DNA of 64,000 bases from AWTP1-13 sp033764875. Its GTDB lineage: Bacteria > Pseudomonadota > Alphaproteobacteria > Rhizobiales > Hyphomicrobiaceae. Positions within the stretch are counted from its first letter, which is position 1. Every line of letters begins with the position of its first letter. The notes beneath the pieces were generated by a model. It ran no database searches, was not told the DNA's origin, and saw nothing but the letters and a program-made list of their open reading frames with translations. The stretch is from positions 1 through 64,000 of the forward strand of contig JANRIO010000018.1 of the NCBI GenBank assembly GCA_033764875.1. The letters are read 5' to 3'. Made by a program: the position numbers and the translations under genes. Below, in pieces: positions 7,285 through 16,307 of this stretch.

Positions 7285-9216
7285 ATGCCTGAAACCCCTC
7301 GGGGCGCGGACGACCGCGCAGTCCTGCTCGACAACGTCATCGGGAGCGCGTTTCCGCGGCTGGCGACGGCGGACGACGTGCACGCTATCGAGCGCATACC
7401 GATCACGGAGCGGCTCGCGGCCGGCAGCACCTACGACGCCCTCCGGCTGGCGGCCGCCCGCAACCCCGCCGCGCTCGCGCTGCAATTCCTGCCGAGCGCC
7501 AGCCACGAGGACGTGCCGCTCGCCATGACCCATGGCGAGCTCTTCGCGCAGGTCACGCAGGCGGCGAACATGTTCCATGGGCTCGGCATCGGCCCAGGCG
7601 ACGTGGTGAGCTTCCTGCTGCCCCTGCTGCCGCAAAGCTTCCTGACGCTGTTCGGCGCCGAGGCCGCAGGCATCGCCAACCCGGTCAACCCGCTGCTCGA
7701 GCCGCACCAGATCGCCGAGATCCTGGAAGCGGCTGGCACCAAGGTTCTGGTCGCCCTTGGCCCCACCCCCGGGAGCGACATCTGGGAGAAGGTCGTCAGA
7801 ATCGCGCCGAGGCTGCCGCACCTCAAGGCCATCGTCCAGGTTGGCGGGCGCGGCGACGCCGAGACGGGCGTGCATGCCTTCGACCAGCTTCTCGCGCAGC
7901 AACCGGGTGATCGCCTCCTGAGCGGACGGGCAATCGCTGCCGACGATACGGCCGCCTACTTTCATACCGGCGGCACGACGGGCACGCCGAAGCTGGTCGT
8001 GCATTCCCATCTCAACCAGGTCTTCCAGGCCTGGGCCTGCAATCTGATGCTCAAGGCGCCCCCCGAGCGCAACCTGCTGTTCGGCATGCCGCTGTTTCAC
8101 GTCGGCGGCTCCCTCACCCAGGCGCTGGCGACGTTGGCGGGCGGCGGGTGCCTGGTCGTCCTGTCGCCGGCGGGCTGGCGCAACCCCGCGGCCGTGAAGA
8201 ACCTGTGGCGGCTCGTGGCACGCTACAGGCCCGAGGTGTTCAGCAGCGTGCCGACGGTGCTGGCCGCCGCGCTGTCGGTGCCGGTGGGGGATGCCGACAT
8301 CTCGAGCCTGCGATACTGCGCAGGCGGCGGCTCGGCCATTCCCGTCGCCGTGGGCCAGGCCATGCAGGACAGTCTCGGAACTCCCGTGCTCGAGGTCTAC
8401 GGCATGACGGAGACCTCAAGCGTCCATACGATCGCCTACATGGACCGGCCGATCCGGCTGGGCTCGGTTGGGCATCCCGTGCCATACGCGCGCGTGCGCA
8501 TCGTGAAGCTCGACGACGAAGGGCGCCTCCTGGGCGATTGCGGGCCGAACGAGATCGGCGTCGTGGCCATGGCGGGTCCCGGCGTCTTCAGGGGCTATCT
8601 GAACGAGCAGCACAACCGCCATGCCTTCGTGGAGCCCGGATGGGTGAACTCGGGCGACCTCGGGCGCCGCGACGCGGAGGGCTATCTGTGGATCACCGGA
8701 CGGGCCAAGGACCTCGTCATCCGCGGCGGACACAACATCGATCCGGCGCCCATCGAGGAGGTGCTATTCCAGCACCCCGCCGTCGCCCTGGCAGCGGTGG
8801 TCGGGCAGCCGGACGCCTATGCCGGCGAGCTGCCGATCGCGTACGTCCAATTGAAGCCGGGCGCACAACTTGCGCCCGGCGAGATCGAGGCCTGGACGCG
8901 GGAGCGCACGCCAGAGCGGGCCGCAGTGCCGGTGAGCGTCGTCGTCGTCGATCCCATGCCGCTCACGGCCGTCGGCAAGGTGTTCAAGCCGAGGCTGCGA
9001 TGGGACGCGAGCCAGAGGGTGTTCCGGGACGCCCTCGCCGGCTTCCAGGCGAATGGGGTCGAGATCGACGTCGCCGTTGGGCCGCACGGCACCCACGGCA
9101 GCCTTGCGACCGTATGGGTGCGCGGCGTTGCAGGCGAGGCGCGCGCCGGCCTGGAACGCACCATCCGCGAGCGGCTCGCGCCGTTCGTGATGCGGCACGA
9201 GATCGTTTGGTTGTAG
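7285..9216 (+). CDS. Acyl-CoA synthetase (AMP-forming)
   Basis: The protein has 643 residues from the ATG at 7285 (GGGAGACGGA upstream). Adenylate-forming motifs are in order: A3 HTGGTTGTPKL near residue 230, A5 YGMTETSS near 375, A7/A8 GWVNSGDLGRRDAEGYLWITGRAKD near 455-480, and the catalytic A10 lysine in PLTAVGKVFKP near 565. It belongs to the ~630-residue medium/long-chain or unusual-acid CoA ligase group with an extended C-terminal tail. It activates a carboxylic acid to its acyl-CoA. The SDR gene follows 55 bp downstream and the fused CoA-transferase after that, so it likely opens a catabolic unit. The substrate is unknown. Confidence 0.9.
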   Translation: MPETPRGADDRAVLLDNVIGSAFPRLATADDVHAIERIPITERLAAGSTYDALRLAAARNPAALALQFLPSASHEDVPLAMTHGELFAQVTQAANMFHGLGIGPGDVVSFLLPLLPQSFLTLFGAEAAGIANPVNPLLEPHQIAEILEAAGTKVLVALGPTPGSDIWEKVVRIAPRLPHLKAIVQVGGRGDAETGVHAFDQLLAQQPGDRLLSGRAIAADDTAAYFHTGGTTGTPKLVVHSHLNQVFQAWACNLMLKAPPERNLLFGMPLFHVGGSLTQALATLAGGGCLVVLSPAGWRNPAAVKNLWRLVARYRPEVFSSVPTVLAAALSVPVGDADISSLRYCAGGGSAIPVAVGQAMQDSLGTPVLEVYGMTETSSVHTIAYMDRPIRLGSVGHPVPYARVRIVKLDDEGRLLGDCGPNEIGVVAMAGPGVFRGYLNEQHNRHAFVEPGWVNSGDLGRRDAEGYLWITGRAKDLVIRGGHNIDPAPIEEVLFQHPAVALAAVVGQPDAYAGELPIAYVQLKPGAQLAPGEIEAWTRERTPERAAVPVSVVVVDPMPLTAVGKVFKPRLRWDASQRVFRDALAGFQANGVEIDVAVGPHGTHGSLATVWVRGVAGEARAGLERTIRERLAPFVMRHEIVWL

Positions 9217-9271
9217 CGCCCAGGCGCGATACCAGCGCACCAGTTGGATTGCGAAAGGGGAGCACCTCTCG

Positions 9272-10036
9272 ATGGGATTGCTGGACGGGAAACTCGCGCT
9301 CGTCACGGGCGGGGGATCGGGCATCGGCAAGGCAATCGCGATCGGCTTTGCCCGCGAAGGAGCGCACGTCGCGGTCTGCGACGTCGACAAGGCGAAGGCG
9401 GACGGAACAGCGGAGGCGATCACGCATGGCGGCGGGCGCGCGTGGAGCTATGCCCTCGACGTAACGTCGCGTGAGGCCTGCGAGGCGGTCGCGACCGAGC
9501 TCAGGACGCTCGGCCAGCTGTCGATCCTGGTCAACAACGCGGGCATCGTGCGACGCACGCCGTTCAGCGGCCCGGCGGAGGCGGTGATCAAGGACTGGCA
9601 GGATGTCCTCGCGGTCAATCTCGACGGCGCATTCAATGTCACGCATGCCATGCTCGGCCACCTGCGCGAGAGCAAGGGCCGCATCGTCAATATCGGCTCG
9701 ATCCAGTCCTTCGTGCACGTGCGCACGCCGAACTCACCCGCCTACACGACGTCGAAGCACGGCCTTCTCGGGCTCACGCGGGCGCTTGCGGCGGAGCTGG
9801 GCAAGGACGGCGTCCGCGTCAATGCCATCGGTCCAGGGCTCATCGAGACGCCGCTGAACGAAGCCGCGCGCCGGACCAATCCCGACCTCGTGCGGACGTT
9901 CATCGAGCACACGCCGCTCGGCCGCGCGGGAAAGCCCGAGGACATCGTGGGAGCGGCCGTATTCCTCGCCAGCGACATGTCGGCCTACGTGACGGGTGCC
10001 ATGCTGATGGTCGACGGCGGCTACAGCACCATCTAG
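9272..10036 (+). CDS. SDR family NAD(P)-dependent oxidoreductase
   Basis: This 254-residue classical short-chain dehydrogenase has the cofactor motif TGGGSGIG near residues 12-19, NNAG near 89, a catalytic Ser in the NIGSIQSF strand, and YTTSK (YxxxK) near 154. The C-terminal GAMLMVDGGYSTI is a standard family end. The Asp at the end of beta-2 (VCDVD) favours NAD(H). It follows the acyl-CoA synthetase at 55 bp with AAAGGGG before the ATG. A hydroxyacyl or sugar/alcohol dehydrogenase role is consistent with the neighbourhood, but sequence alone does not select the substrate. Confidence 0.9.
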   Translation: MGLLDGKLALVTGGGSGIGKAIAIGFAREGAHVAVCDVDKAKADGTAEAITHGGGRAWSYALDVTSREACEAVATELRTLGQLSILVNNAGIVRRTPFSGPAEAVIKDWQDVLAVNLDGAFNVTHAMLGHLRESKGRIVNIGSIQSFVHVRTPNSPAYTTSKHGLLGLTRALAAELGKDGVRVNAIGPGLIETPLNEAARRTNPDLVRTFIEHTPLGRAGKPEDIVGAAVFLASDMSAYVTGAMLMVDGGYSTI

Positions 10037-10121
10037 ATCCGCAGGACGCGTCCCGAGGCTCCGGCTCCCGATCGTGGCCGCCAGGCCTCCCCCGGGCGCC
10101 GGGGCGGGGACCGTCGGGCGC

Positions 10122-10147
10122 GCGCCGGCGGGCTTGCGCGCCGGCGC
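10122..10147 (+). terminator. Possible intergenic hairpin after the SDR gene
   Basis: GCGCCGGCG at 10122-10130 pairs with CGCCGGCGC at 10139-10147 across an 8-nt loop, giving a 9-bp all-GC stem between the SDR stop and the CoA-transferase start. No U-run follows. It could attenuate or pause transcription rather than terminate it. Confidence 0.3.
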
Positions 10148-10189
10148 TTGCTGCTCCACCCTTGGCAAAAATGTCGGAGGGTGTCGTCA

Positions 10190-12226
10190 GTGGCAGACGT
10201 GGGGGCACAGGCAGGCGCACACGCGCAGGCAGACGCGCATCGGCACAAGGCGTTTCACCCCATCGCCCATGGCAAGGTCGTGTCGGCGCGAGAGGCGGTG
10301 CGTCTCATCCGCGACGGCGACACGGTCGCGACCGGCGGCTTCGTCGGCATCGGCTTTCCCGAGAACATTGCGGTGGCACTCGAGCAGCGTTTCCTCGACG
10401 CCAAGCAGGACTCCCCCACCGGGACGGGGGGCCCGCGCGACCTGACGCTGGTCTATGCCGCAGGCCAGGGCGACGGCAGGGAGCGCGGGCTCAATCACCT
10501 GGGTCACGAGGGCCTGGTGGCGCGGGTGATCGGCGGGCACTGGGGACTGGTGCCGCGGCTGCAGGAGCTGGCGGTCGCCAACCGCATCGAGGCCTACAAC
10601 CTTCCGCAGGGGGTGATCACCCATCTCTACCGCGACATCGCTGCCGGGAAGCCGGGACACCTGACGCGCGTCGGGCTCGGCACGTTCGTCGATCCGCGGC
10701 ACGGCGGCGGCAAGATCAACGCGCGCACGCAGCGCGATCTCGTCAGCGTGGTCGAGATCGACGGAGAGGCCTATCTCTTCTACAAGGCTTTCCCCATCAA
10801 CGTCGCCGTCGTGCGGGGCACCACTGCCGACGTCGACGGCAACGTGACGATGGAACGGGAGGCCTTGACGCTCGAGGCGCTGTCGATCGCGATGGCGGCA
10901 CGGACGTCGGGCGGCATCGTCATCGTGCAGGTGGAGCGGCTGGCGGAGAAGGGCACGCTCAATCCGCGGCAGGTGAAGATCCCGGGCATTCTCGTCGACT
11001 GCGTGGTGGTGGCGGAGAAGCCCGAGTTTCATATGCAGACCTTCGCGGAGCCCTACAGCGCGGCCTTCGCGGGCGAGATCCGCGTGCCGATCGACAGCGT
11101 CGAGCCGATGGCGCTGGGGGCGCGCAAGATCATCGCGCGGCGCGCGGCGCTCGAGCTCAAGACCAACGCGGTCGTCAATCTCGGCATCGGCATGCCGGAG
11201 GGCATCGCCGCCGTCGCCACGGAGGAGCGCGTGTTCGACCTCCTGACGCTGACGGCCGAGCCGGGCGTGATCGGCGGCATCCCGGCATCCGGCCTCAATT
11301 TCGGCGCGGCGATCAACACGCAAGCCGTGATCGACCAGCCCTATCAGTTCGATTTCTACGATGGCGGCGGGCTCGACATCGCGTTTCTCGGACTTGCTCA
11401 GGCCGACAAGGAGGGCAACCTCAACGTATCCAGGTTCGGAGCGCGGCTCGCCGGCGCCGGCGGCTTCATCAACATCAGCCAGAATGCCAAGCGGGTGGTG
11501 TTCGTCGGGACGTTCACGGCCGACGGGCTCGCGGTCAGGCTGGCGGACGGAAAGCTTTCGATCCTTGCCGAAGGCCGCTCGCGCAAGTTCGTCGAGGCCG
11601 TCGAGCATCGCACGTTCTCGGGCGCCTATGCGGCCAGTCGCGGGCAGCCGGTGCTCTACGTCACCGAGCGGTGCGTGATGCAGCTGAGCGCGGACGGACT
11701 GGAGCTGATCGAGGTGGCGCCGGGGATCGATATCGAGCGCGACATTCTCGGCCAGATGGATTTCAGGCCGATGGTCAGAGATCCCAAGCCCATGCCGGCA
11801 TGCATCTTCAGGGACGAGCCAATGGGCCTGCGGGACATGATGCTCGACATCCCGCTGCCGCGCCGCTTCAGCTACGACGCGGAGCAGAACCTGTTCTTCG
11901 TCAATTTCGAGCGGCTCGACGTCCGCTCGCAGGCAGACATCAGCGCGATCGGCGCGGAGTTCGAGGCGGCGCTGGAGCCGATCGGCCGCAAGGTGTACGC
12001 CGTCGTCAACTACGCCGGCTTCCAGATCCTGCCCGACCTGATCGACAGCTACACCGAGATGATCAGCGGCATCGTGCGTCGCCACTACCTCGACGTCACG
12101 CGCTATACGACGTCGGGGTTCCTGCGCATGAAGCTCGGCGACGCCCTGTCGGCGCGCGGGTTTGCGCCCCACATCTACATCTCCGCGCAAGAGGCATTGG
12201 CCCACCTCGGCGAGGAGCCACAGTGA
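10190..12226 (+). CDS. Fused acyl-CoA:acetate/3-ketoacid CoA-transferase (family I) with C-terminal extension
   Basis: I choose the GTG at 10190 because GGAGGG lies at 10176-10181 with ideal spacing, giving 678 residues. The alpha-type half begins VSAREAVRLIRDGDTVATGG and contains GFVGIGFPE. The beta-type half begins near residue 320 (KIIARRAALELK) with NLGIGMPEGI, and the probable catalytic glutamate sits in TLTAEPGVIGG. Fusion of both subunits resembles propionate/acetoacetate CoA-transferases such as YdiF. About 150 residues beyond the transferase core (from roughly 525) include FSYDAEQNLFFVNFERLDV and VYAVVNYAGFQILPDL, which resemble an extra alpha/beta domain. The acceptor acid is unknown. 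Confidence 0.9.
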   Translation: MADVGAQAGAHAQADAHRHKAFHPIAHGKVVSAREAVRLIRDGDTVATGGFVGIGFPENIAVALEQRFLDAKQDSPTGTGGPRDLTLVYAAGQGDGRERGLNHLGHEGLVARVIGGHWGLVPRLQELAVANRIEAYNLPQGVITHLYRDIAAGKPGHLTRVGLGTFVDPRHGGGKINARTQRDLVSVVEIDGEAYLFYKAFPINVAVVRGTTADVDGNVTMEREALTLEALSIAMAARTSGGIVIVQVERLAEKGTLNPRQVKIPGILVDCVVVAEKPEFHMQTFAEPYSAAFAGEIRVPIDSVEPMALGARKIIARRAALELKTNAVVNLGIGMPEGIAAVATEERVFDLLTLTAEPGVIGGIPASGLNFGAAINTQAVIDQPYQFDFYDGGGLDIAFLGLAQADKEGNLNVSRFGARLAGAGGFINISQNAKRVVFVGTFTADGLAVRLADGKLSILAEGRSRKFVEAVEHRTFSGAYAASRGQPVLYVTERCVMQLSADGLELIEVAPGIDIERDILGQMDFRPMVRDPKPMPACIFRDEPMGLRDMMLDIPLPRRFSYDAEQNLFFVNFERLDVRSQADISAIGAEFEAALEPIGRKVYAVVNYAGFQILPDLIDSYTEMISGIVRRHYLDVTRYTTSGFLRMKLGDALSARGFAPHIYISAQEALAHLGEEPQ

Positions 12227-12509
12227 CGGCATCTGCGGCCCTTCCCGGCAATAGCGGCCTCTGCCTCGCGGCTCCTCCGTACACCTTCCATCAGGCCGGG
12301 CTCGCGCAATGACACAAAATACCTTTGCGAGGCGCGGGGTTCATCTTGTCACGGCTCGGCATAGACTATGCACAGCCCTGTCGACGAGGCCCTGCCGGCT
12401 TGCGACCCGCCCCAGTCGCTTGCCTGGAAGGCGCATGTGCCCGACCGGCAAGCGGATGGCCAGGCTGGAAAGCGGATGCGTCGCCGATCTCGCGGAGGTT
12501 ATCTGAAGC

Positions 12510-14189
12510 ATGCCGCTGACACGGGAGGAGGCCATCGCCCGGCTCACCGGCCGGGGCGCGCCCTACGAGCTGCGCGAGATCGAGGCCGGCGGGCGCCGCA
12601 TTCGCGCCTTCACGCAGGGGCCACGCACCCTGCGCGAACTGTATGAGACCACGTCCTCGGATCGAACCTTCCTGGTCCTCGGCGAGACGCGGCTCACCTT
12701 CGCCCAATGTCTCTCTGCTGCCGCCGAGATCGGCGCGGCGCTGGTCGATCGCTTCGGCATCGCGAAGGGCGACCGGGTCGCCATCGCCATGCGCAATTAT
12801 CCGGAGTGGATCGTCGCGTTCATGGCCATCACCTCGATCGGCGGCATCGCGGTTGCCATCAACTCGATGTGGCCCGCCGACGACCTCGTCTACGGCCTGC
12901 GCGATTGCGGTGCGCGCGTCCTGTTTGCCGATCCCGAGCGCCTGCAGCGGCTCGCGCAGCGCCCTCCCATCCCCGACCTTGCGGTTGTCGGAGCACGGCT
13001 CGAGCCCGGCGCGCGGCCGGACGCGGGGGCCGTGGCCTGGGAGGATCTGATCGGCCCCTTTGCCGGCGCGCCCATGCCGGCTGCGGCGCCAGGGCCGGAC
13101 GACGGGGCGACCATCTTCTACACGTCCGGCTCCTCAGGGCACCCGAAGGGCGTTCTCTCCACCCATCGCAATGTGCTCGCCGCCCTGCTGTCCTGGGAGC
13201 TCGACCGGCGCATCGGCGAGCTGGTGAGCGGCATCGAGCCGCCCGCAGGCGCCGCGGGCGGCAGCCTGCTCGCCGTTCCGCTGTTCCACGTCACGGGCTC
13301 CCACGCCGTGTTTCTTGCCTCCTACCGGCTGCAACGCATGCTCGTGTGCATGACGAAGTGGGACGCTGCCGAGGGAGCGCGGCTGATCGCGCGGCACCGG
13401 CTCACCTCGTTCATCGCGCCGGCGGCGATGACCGGCGATCTTGTGCGCGTGGCGCGCGAGGGCCATCACGACCTGTCGTCGCTGCTCGTGGTCGGCGGCG
13501 GCGGCGCGCCGCGCGCGCCGGAGCAGGTGCGCCAGATCGGCTCCAGCTTCGGCGCCGCGATGCCCGGAACGGGCTGGGGCATGACGGAGACCAACGCCAT
13601 CGGTGCCGGCATCGGCGGCGAGGACTACCTGAAGCGGCCCGCAAGCTCCGGCCGCAGCTCGCTCGTCCTTGATCTGAAGGTCGTGGACGAGGCCGGCGCA
13701 AGCCTTCCGGCCGGCCAGCGAGGCGAGCTGCTCGTGCGCGGCGCATCCCTGTTTGCGGGATACTGGAGGGAGGGTGGACTCGACACGAGCGTCTTCGAGG
13801 ACGGATGGTTCCGTACCGGGGACGTGGCATGCTTCGATACGGAAGGTTTCCTCTCCATCGTCGACCGCATCAAGGACATCATCATTCGCGGCGGCGAGAA
13901 CATTGCCTGCGCCCATGTCGAGGCCGCCCTGCTGCTTCATCCCAAGGTGCGCGAGGCCACCGTCTATGCCGTTCCCGACGCGCGCCTCGGCGAGGAGGTC
14001 GGTGCGACCGTGCACGCGGACGGCAGCCTCGATGCGGACGAGCTGCGCCGGTTCGCGGCCCAGCACCTCGCGCGCTTCGAGGTGCCGCGGCACATCCTCA
14101 TCTCGCAGACGCCGCTGCCGCGCACGCCGACAGGCAAGATCGACAAGCGCAACATCCGCGCGGCCGCCCGCGACGCAGCCGACACCTGA
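12510..14189 (+). CDS. Class I adenylate-forming enzyme (acyl-CoA ligase)
   Basis: The product has 559 residues. Motifs are TIFYTSGSSGHPKGVLSTHR (A3) near residue 200, GWGMTETNAIG (A5) near 355, DGWFRTGDVACFDTEGFL (A7) near 430, RIKDIIIRGGENI (A8) near 455 and PLPRTPTGKIDKR (A10 lysine) near 545. It would activate a carboxylate as acyl-AMP and pass it to CoA. A GGAGG at 12494-12498 supports the start. It is separated by 283 bp from the CoA-transferase, a gap in which I see no gene. It is a second, distinct CoA ligase in the same catabolic block. Substrate unknown. Confidence 0.9.
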   Translation: MPLTREEAIARLTGRGAPYELREIEAGGRRIRAFTQGPRTLRELYETTSSDRTFLVLGETRLTFAQCLSAAAEIGAALVDRFGIAKGDRVAIAMRNYPEWIVAFMAITSIGGIAVAINSMWPADDLVYGLRDCGARVLFADPERLQRLAQRPPIPDLAVVGARLEPGARPDAGAVAWEDLIGPFAGAPMPAAAPGPDDGATIFYTSGSSGHPKGVLSTHRNVLAALLSWELDRRIGELVSGIEPPAGAAGGSLLAVPLFHVTGSHAVFLASYRLQRMLVCMTKWDAAEGARLIARHRLTSFIAPAAMTGDLVRVAREGHHDLSSLLVVGGGGAPRAPEQVRQIGSSFGAAMPGTGWGMTETNAIGAGIGGEDYLKRPASSGRSSLVLDLKVVDEAGASLPAGQRGELLVRGASLFAGYWREGGLDTSVFEDGWFRTGDVACFDTEGFLSIVDRIKDIIIRGGENIACAHVEAALLLHPKVREATVYAVPDARLGEEVGATVHADGSLDADELRRFAAQHLARFEVPRHILISQTPLPRTPTGKIDKRNIRAAARDAADT

Positions 14190-14275
14190 GTGCCCGCACG
14201 ACGCCTGCCGTGGCCCCGGACACGGGCCGGCACGGCCCCCTGGCTCGCGCACGCCACCGTCACGATGGATCCAGG

Positions 14276-15094
14276 CTAGGCATCGGTGCCGCTGCCCTTG
14301 GCGGCGCCGCGCAGCTGGGCATCCGCGACAGCAAGGCACAGGCTCTCGTCGACGCCGAGCTCGGCGACCATCTGCGCCGCCTCGCGCATCTCCGCCGCCC
14401 GCCGCACCCCGTGCTGTCTCACGCGGCCCGCCATGGTCTCGGCGAGCGCGGCCCAATCGGTCCCGGGAAAAGTCTGAGCAAGGCTGCCATAGACCTCGCG
14501 CTCGACGCCCCAGCGCCTGGCCGATCGCGCGCAGTCGCCGATCAGGGCCTCGATGCCCTTGATCATGATGCTGCGGCACAGCTTCATGGCGGACGCCTTG
14601 CCGACCTCCGTCGCGACCGCCGTGATGTTCATGCCGAGCGCATTGAGCTGCAGGGCGGCCCCCTCGGCGGCCGTGCCACCCGCCAGGATCGGCACGGCAA
14701 TGCCGGGCGCCGCCACGGGCGCCATGACGGCGCACTCCACGTACCGGGCTCCGCTGCCCTCGACGGCACCGGCCGCGCGCCGCTTCGTGTTGGGGGAGGC
14801 CGAGTTGAGATCGAGGAAGAGCTGCCCCTTTGCGAGATACCCCGCAGCCTCCATGGCCACGGCCTCCGCCACGTCGGCCGTCACCGCGGAAAACACGAAA
14901 TCGGCGCCGTCGGCTGCGGCCGCGGCGCTTGGCGCTGCCCGCACGCCCAGCGCATCGGCGGCCTTCTCGTTGGGTGATGGACGGGCAGGATCGAACTTTA
15001 TGTCGAAGGCCGCGATCCGCAGGTGCGGCCTGGCCAGCAGATCCTTGCTGAACCGCTGGCCAACCTCGCCGAAGCCGATGAAAGCGATGCGCAT
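14276..15094 (-). CDS. NAD(P)-dependent beta-hydroxyacid dehydrogenase-like protein
   Basis: The 272-residue product begins MRIAFIGFGEVGQRFSKDL, a Rossmann GxGxxG at the extreme N-terminus. It continues with DFVFSAVTADVAE and LFLDLNSASPNTKR, the substrate-binding region of 6-phosphogluconate/beta-hydroxyacid dehydrogenases. The helical C-terminal domain contains GKASAMKLCRSIMIKGIEAL, where the Lys near residue 168 is the usual catalytic position. It resembles DUF1932-containing members. The ATG at 15094 is preceded by GGGAGGAA; an upstream GTG at 15112 overlaps this ribosome site and is rejected. It is divergent from the LysR gene, which may control it. Confidence 0.85.
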   Translation of the reverse strand: MRIAFIGFGEVGQRFSKDLLARPHLRIAAFDIKFDPARPSPNEKAADALGVRAAPSAAAAADGADFVFSAVTADVAEAVAMEAAGYLAKGQLFLDLNSASPNTKRRAAGAVEGSGARYVECAVMAPVAAPGIAVPILAGGTAAEGAALQLNALGMNITAVATEVGKASAMKLCRSIMIKGIEALIGDCARSARRWGVEREVYGSLAQTFPGTDWAALAETMAGRVRQHGVRRAAEMREAAQMVAELGVDESLCLAVADAQLRGAAKGSGTDA

Positions 15095-15277
15095 CGGACC
15101 GGTTCCTCCCACAGACGTTTCCGCGCCACTCCTTGCGACGCCGACAAGCTAGCGGTGGCAGGCCCGCCTAACAAGCCGGCCAGCGTCAGCCGTCGCATTC
15201 CCGATCGGGACTTTCGCCGGATCGCTGCCGCGCGCCGGCATGCTAGGATGACGCCGGGCGATGGGGGGCGTGCGCCG

Positions 15278-16186
15278 ATGGATCTCAAACAGCTCGAGTA
15301 TTTCGTACAGGTCGCCGAGCACAGCAGCTTCAGCAAGGCGGCGTCCGTGCTCGACGTGGCCCAGCCCGCTCTGAGCCGGCAGATCCGCAGGCTGGAGATG
15401 GAGCTCAAGGAGTTCCTCTTCATTCGCAGCGGCCGCGGGGTCGTCCTCACCGATGCGGGCCGGCGGCTGTTCGAGCACAGCATCGCCATTCTCCAATTGG
15501 CAGATCGCGCGCGCGCCGACCTGGTTGCGGTGCACGACGCGCCCGTCGGGCGCGTCGTGGTGGGCCTGCCGCCCAGCATCACGCGGCTGCTGACCGTACC
15601 GCTGGTCGAGCACTTCAAGTCGCAGCTCCCCGACTGCAGGCTGGCGATCGTCGAGGGACTGTCCTCGCACGTCGTCGAGTGGGTCACGAGCGGCCGCGTC
15701 GATGTCGGACTTGCCTACAATCCCGATGCGCAGGCGGGCGTCGAGATCGCGCCGCTGCGCCGGGAGCCGCTGGGCCTCGTGATGCCGAAGGCGCGCGGCG
15801 GCAAAGAGCCGGCCGGCTCGGTTCCGTTCAGTGAGCTGCCCAAGTACCCGCTGATCGTGCCCGAGCGCATGCATGCCATGCGCCGCCTGCTGGAGAACCA
15901 GGCGGCACATGCCGGCGTGAGGCTCGATATCGCGTGGGAGGTCTCGAGCGTCCCGTCGATCGTGGAGCTCGTGCTCGCCGGGTACGGCTACGCCGTTCTC
16001 ACTGCCAGCGGCGTGGCCGCGTCGGCTGGCGCCGGCCGTCTCATGCTGCGCGAGCTCGTCGCCCCCCGCACGACGAGCGTCCTGTGCACCGTCCATTCCG
16101 CGCTGAAGCGCCCGACGCCCCTTTCCCAGCACGTCATGCGCTTCATCCGGTCGGTGATGGACAACATGTCCAAGGCCAAATCGTAA
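15278..16186 (+). CDS. LysR family transcriptional regulator, probable regulator of the lig/pob operon
   Basis: The 302-residue protein starts MDLKQLEYFVQVAEHSSFSK, a canonical LysR N-terminus. The recognition helix lies in AASVLDVAQPALSRQIRRLE, and the effector domain begins near residue 90 (GRVVVGLPPSITRLL). A GGGGGG stretch precedes the ATG. It is codirectional with, and 121 bp upstream of, the first gene of the protocatechuate 4,5-cleavage operon, and divergent from the dehydrogenase gene. Position suggests it controls one or both. The CbbR/CatR-like layout fits a pathway-intermediate inducer, but the ligand is inference. Confidence 0.9.
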   Translation: MDLKQLEYFVQVAEHSSFSKAASVLDVAQPALSRQIRRLEMELKEFLFIRSGRGVVLTDAGRRLFEHSIAILQLADRARADLVAVHDAPVGRVVVGLPPSITRLLTVPLVEHFKSQLPDCRLAIVEGLSSHVVEWVTSGRVDVGLAYNPDAQAGVEIAPLRREPLGLVMPKARGGKEPAGSVPFSELPKYPLIVPERMHAMRRLLENQAAHAGVRLDIAWEVSSVPSIVELVLAGYGYAVLTASGVAASAGAGRLMLRELVAPRTTSVLCTVHSALKRPTPLSQHVMRFIRSVMDNMSKAKS

Positions 16187-16227
16187 TAGCACTCAAGTTC
16201 AGCCCATGCCGAAATGTAATATCTGAT

Positions 16228-16244
16228 AGCGCCGCCCCGGCGCT
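16228..16244. promoter_or_regulatory. Inverted repeat between lysR and galD
   Basis: AGCGCCG (16228-16234) pairs with CGGCGCT (16238-16244) across a 3-nt CCC loop, inside the 121-bp gap before the lig operon. It could be a short terminator-like hairpin after lysR or part of an operator. There is no U-run on either side. Confidence 0.3.
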
Positions 16245-16307
16245 GATCTCAGGCCGCTCGTGCTCTAGTGTTGCCGGAGCGATCGGCATCGAGCGGACGC
16301 GACCTCC

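Noticed and set aside
10187..12232. A 681-codon open frame antisense to the fused CoA-transferase
   Set aside because: It is a GC-rich shadow with no domain, no ribosome site and atypical composition; the sense frame has clear family motifs.
12359..12371. Short palindrome GCATA-GAC-TATGC upstream of the second CoA ligase
   Set aside because: Arms are only 5 bp and no regulator or promoter elements accompany it; chance is likely.
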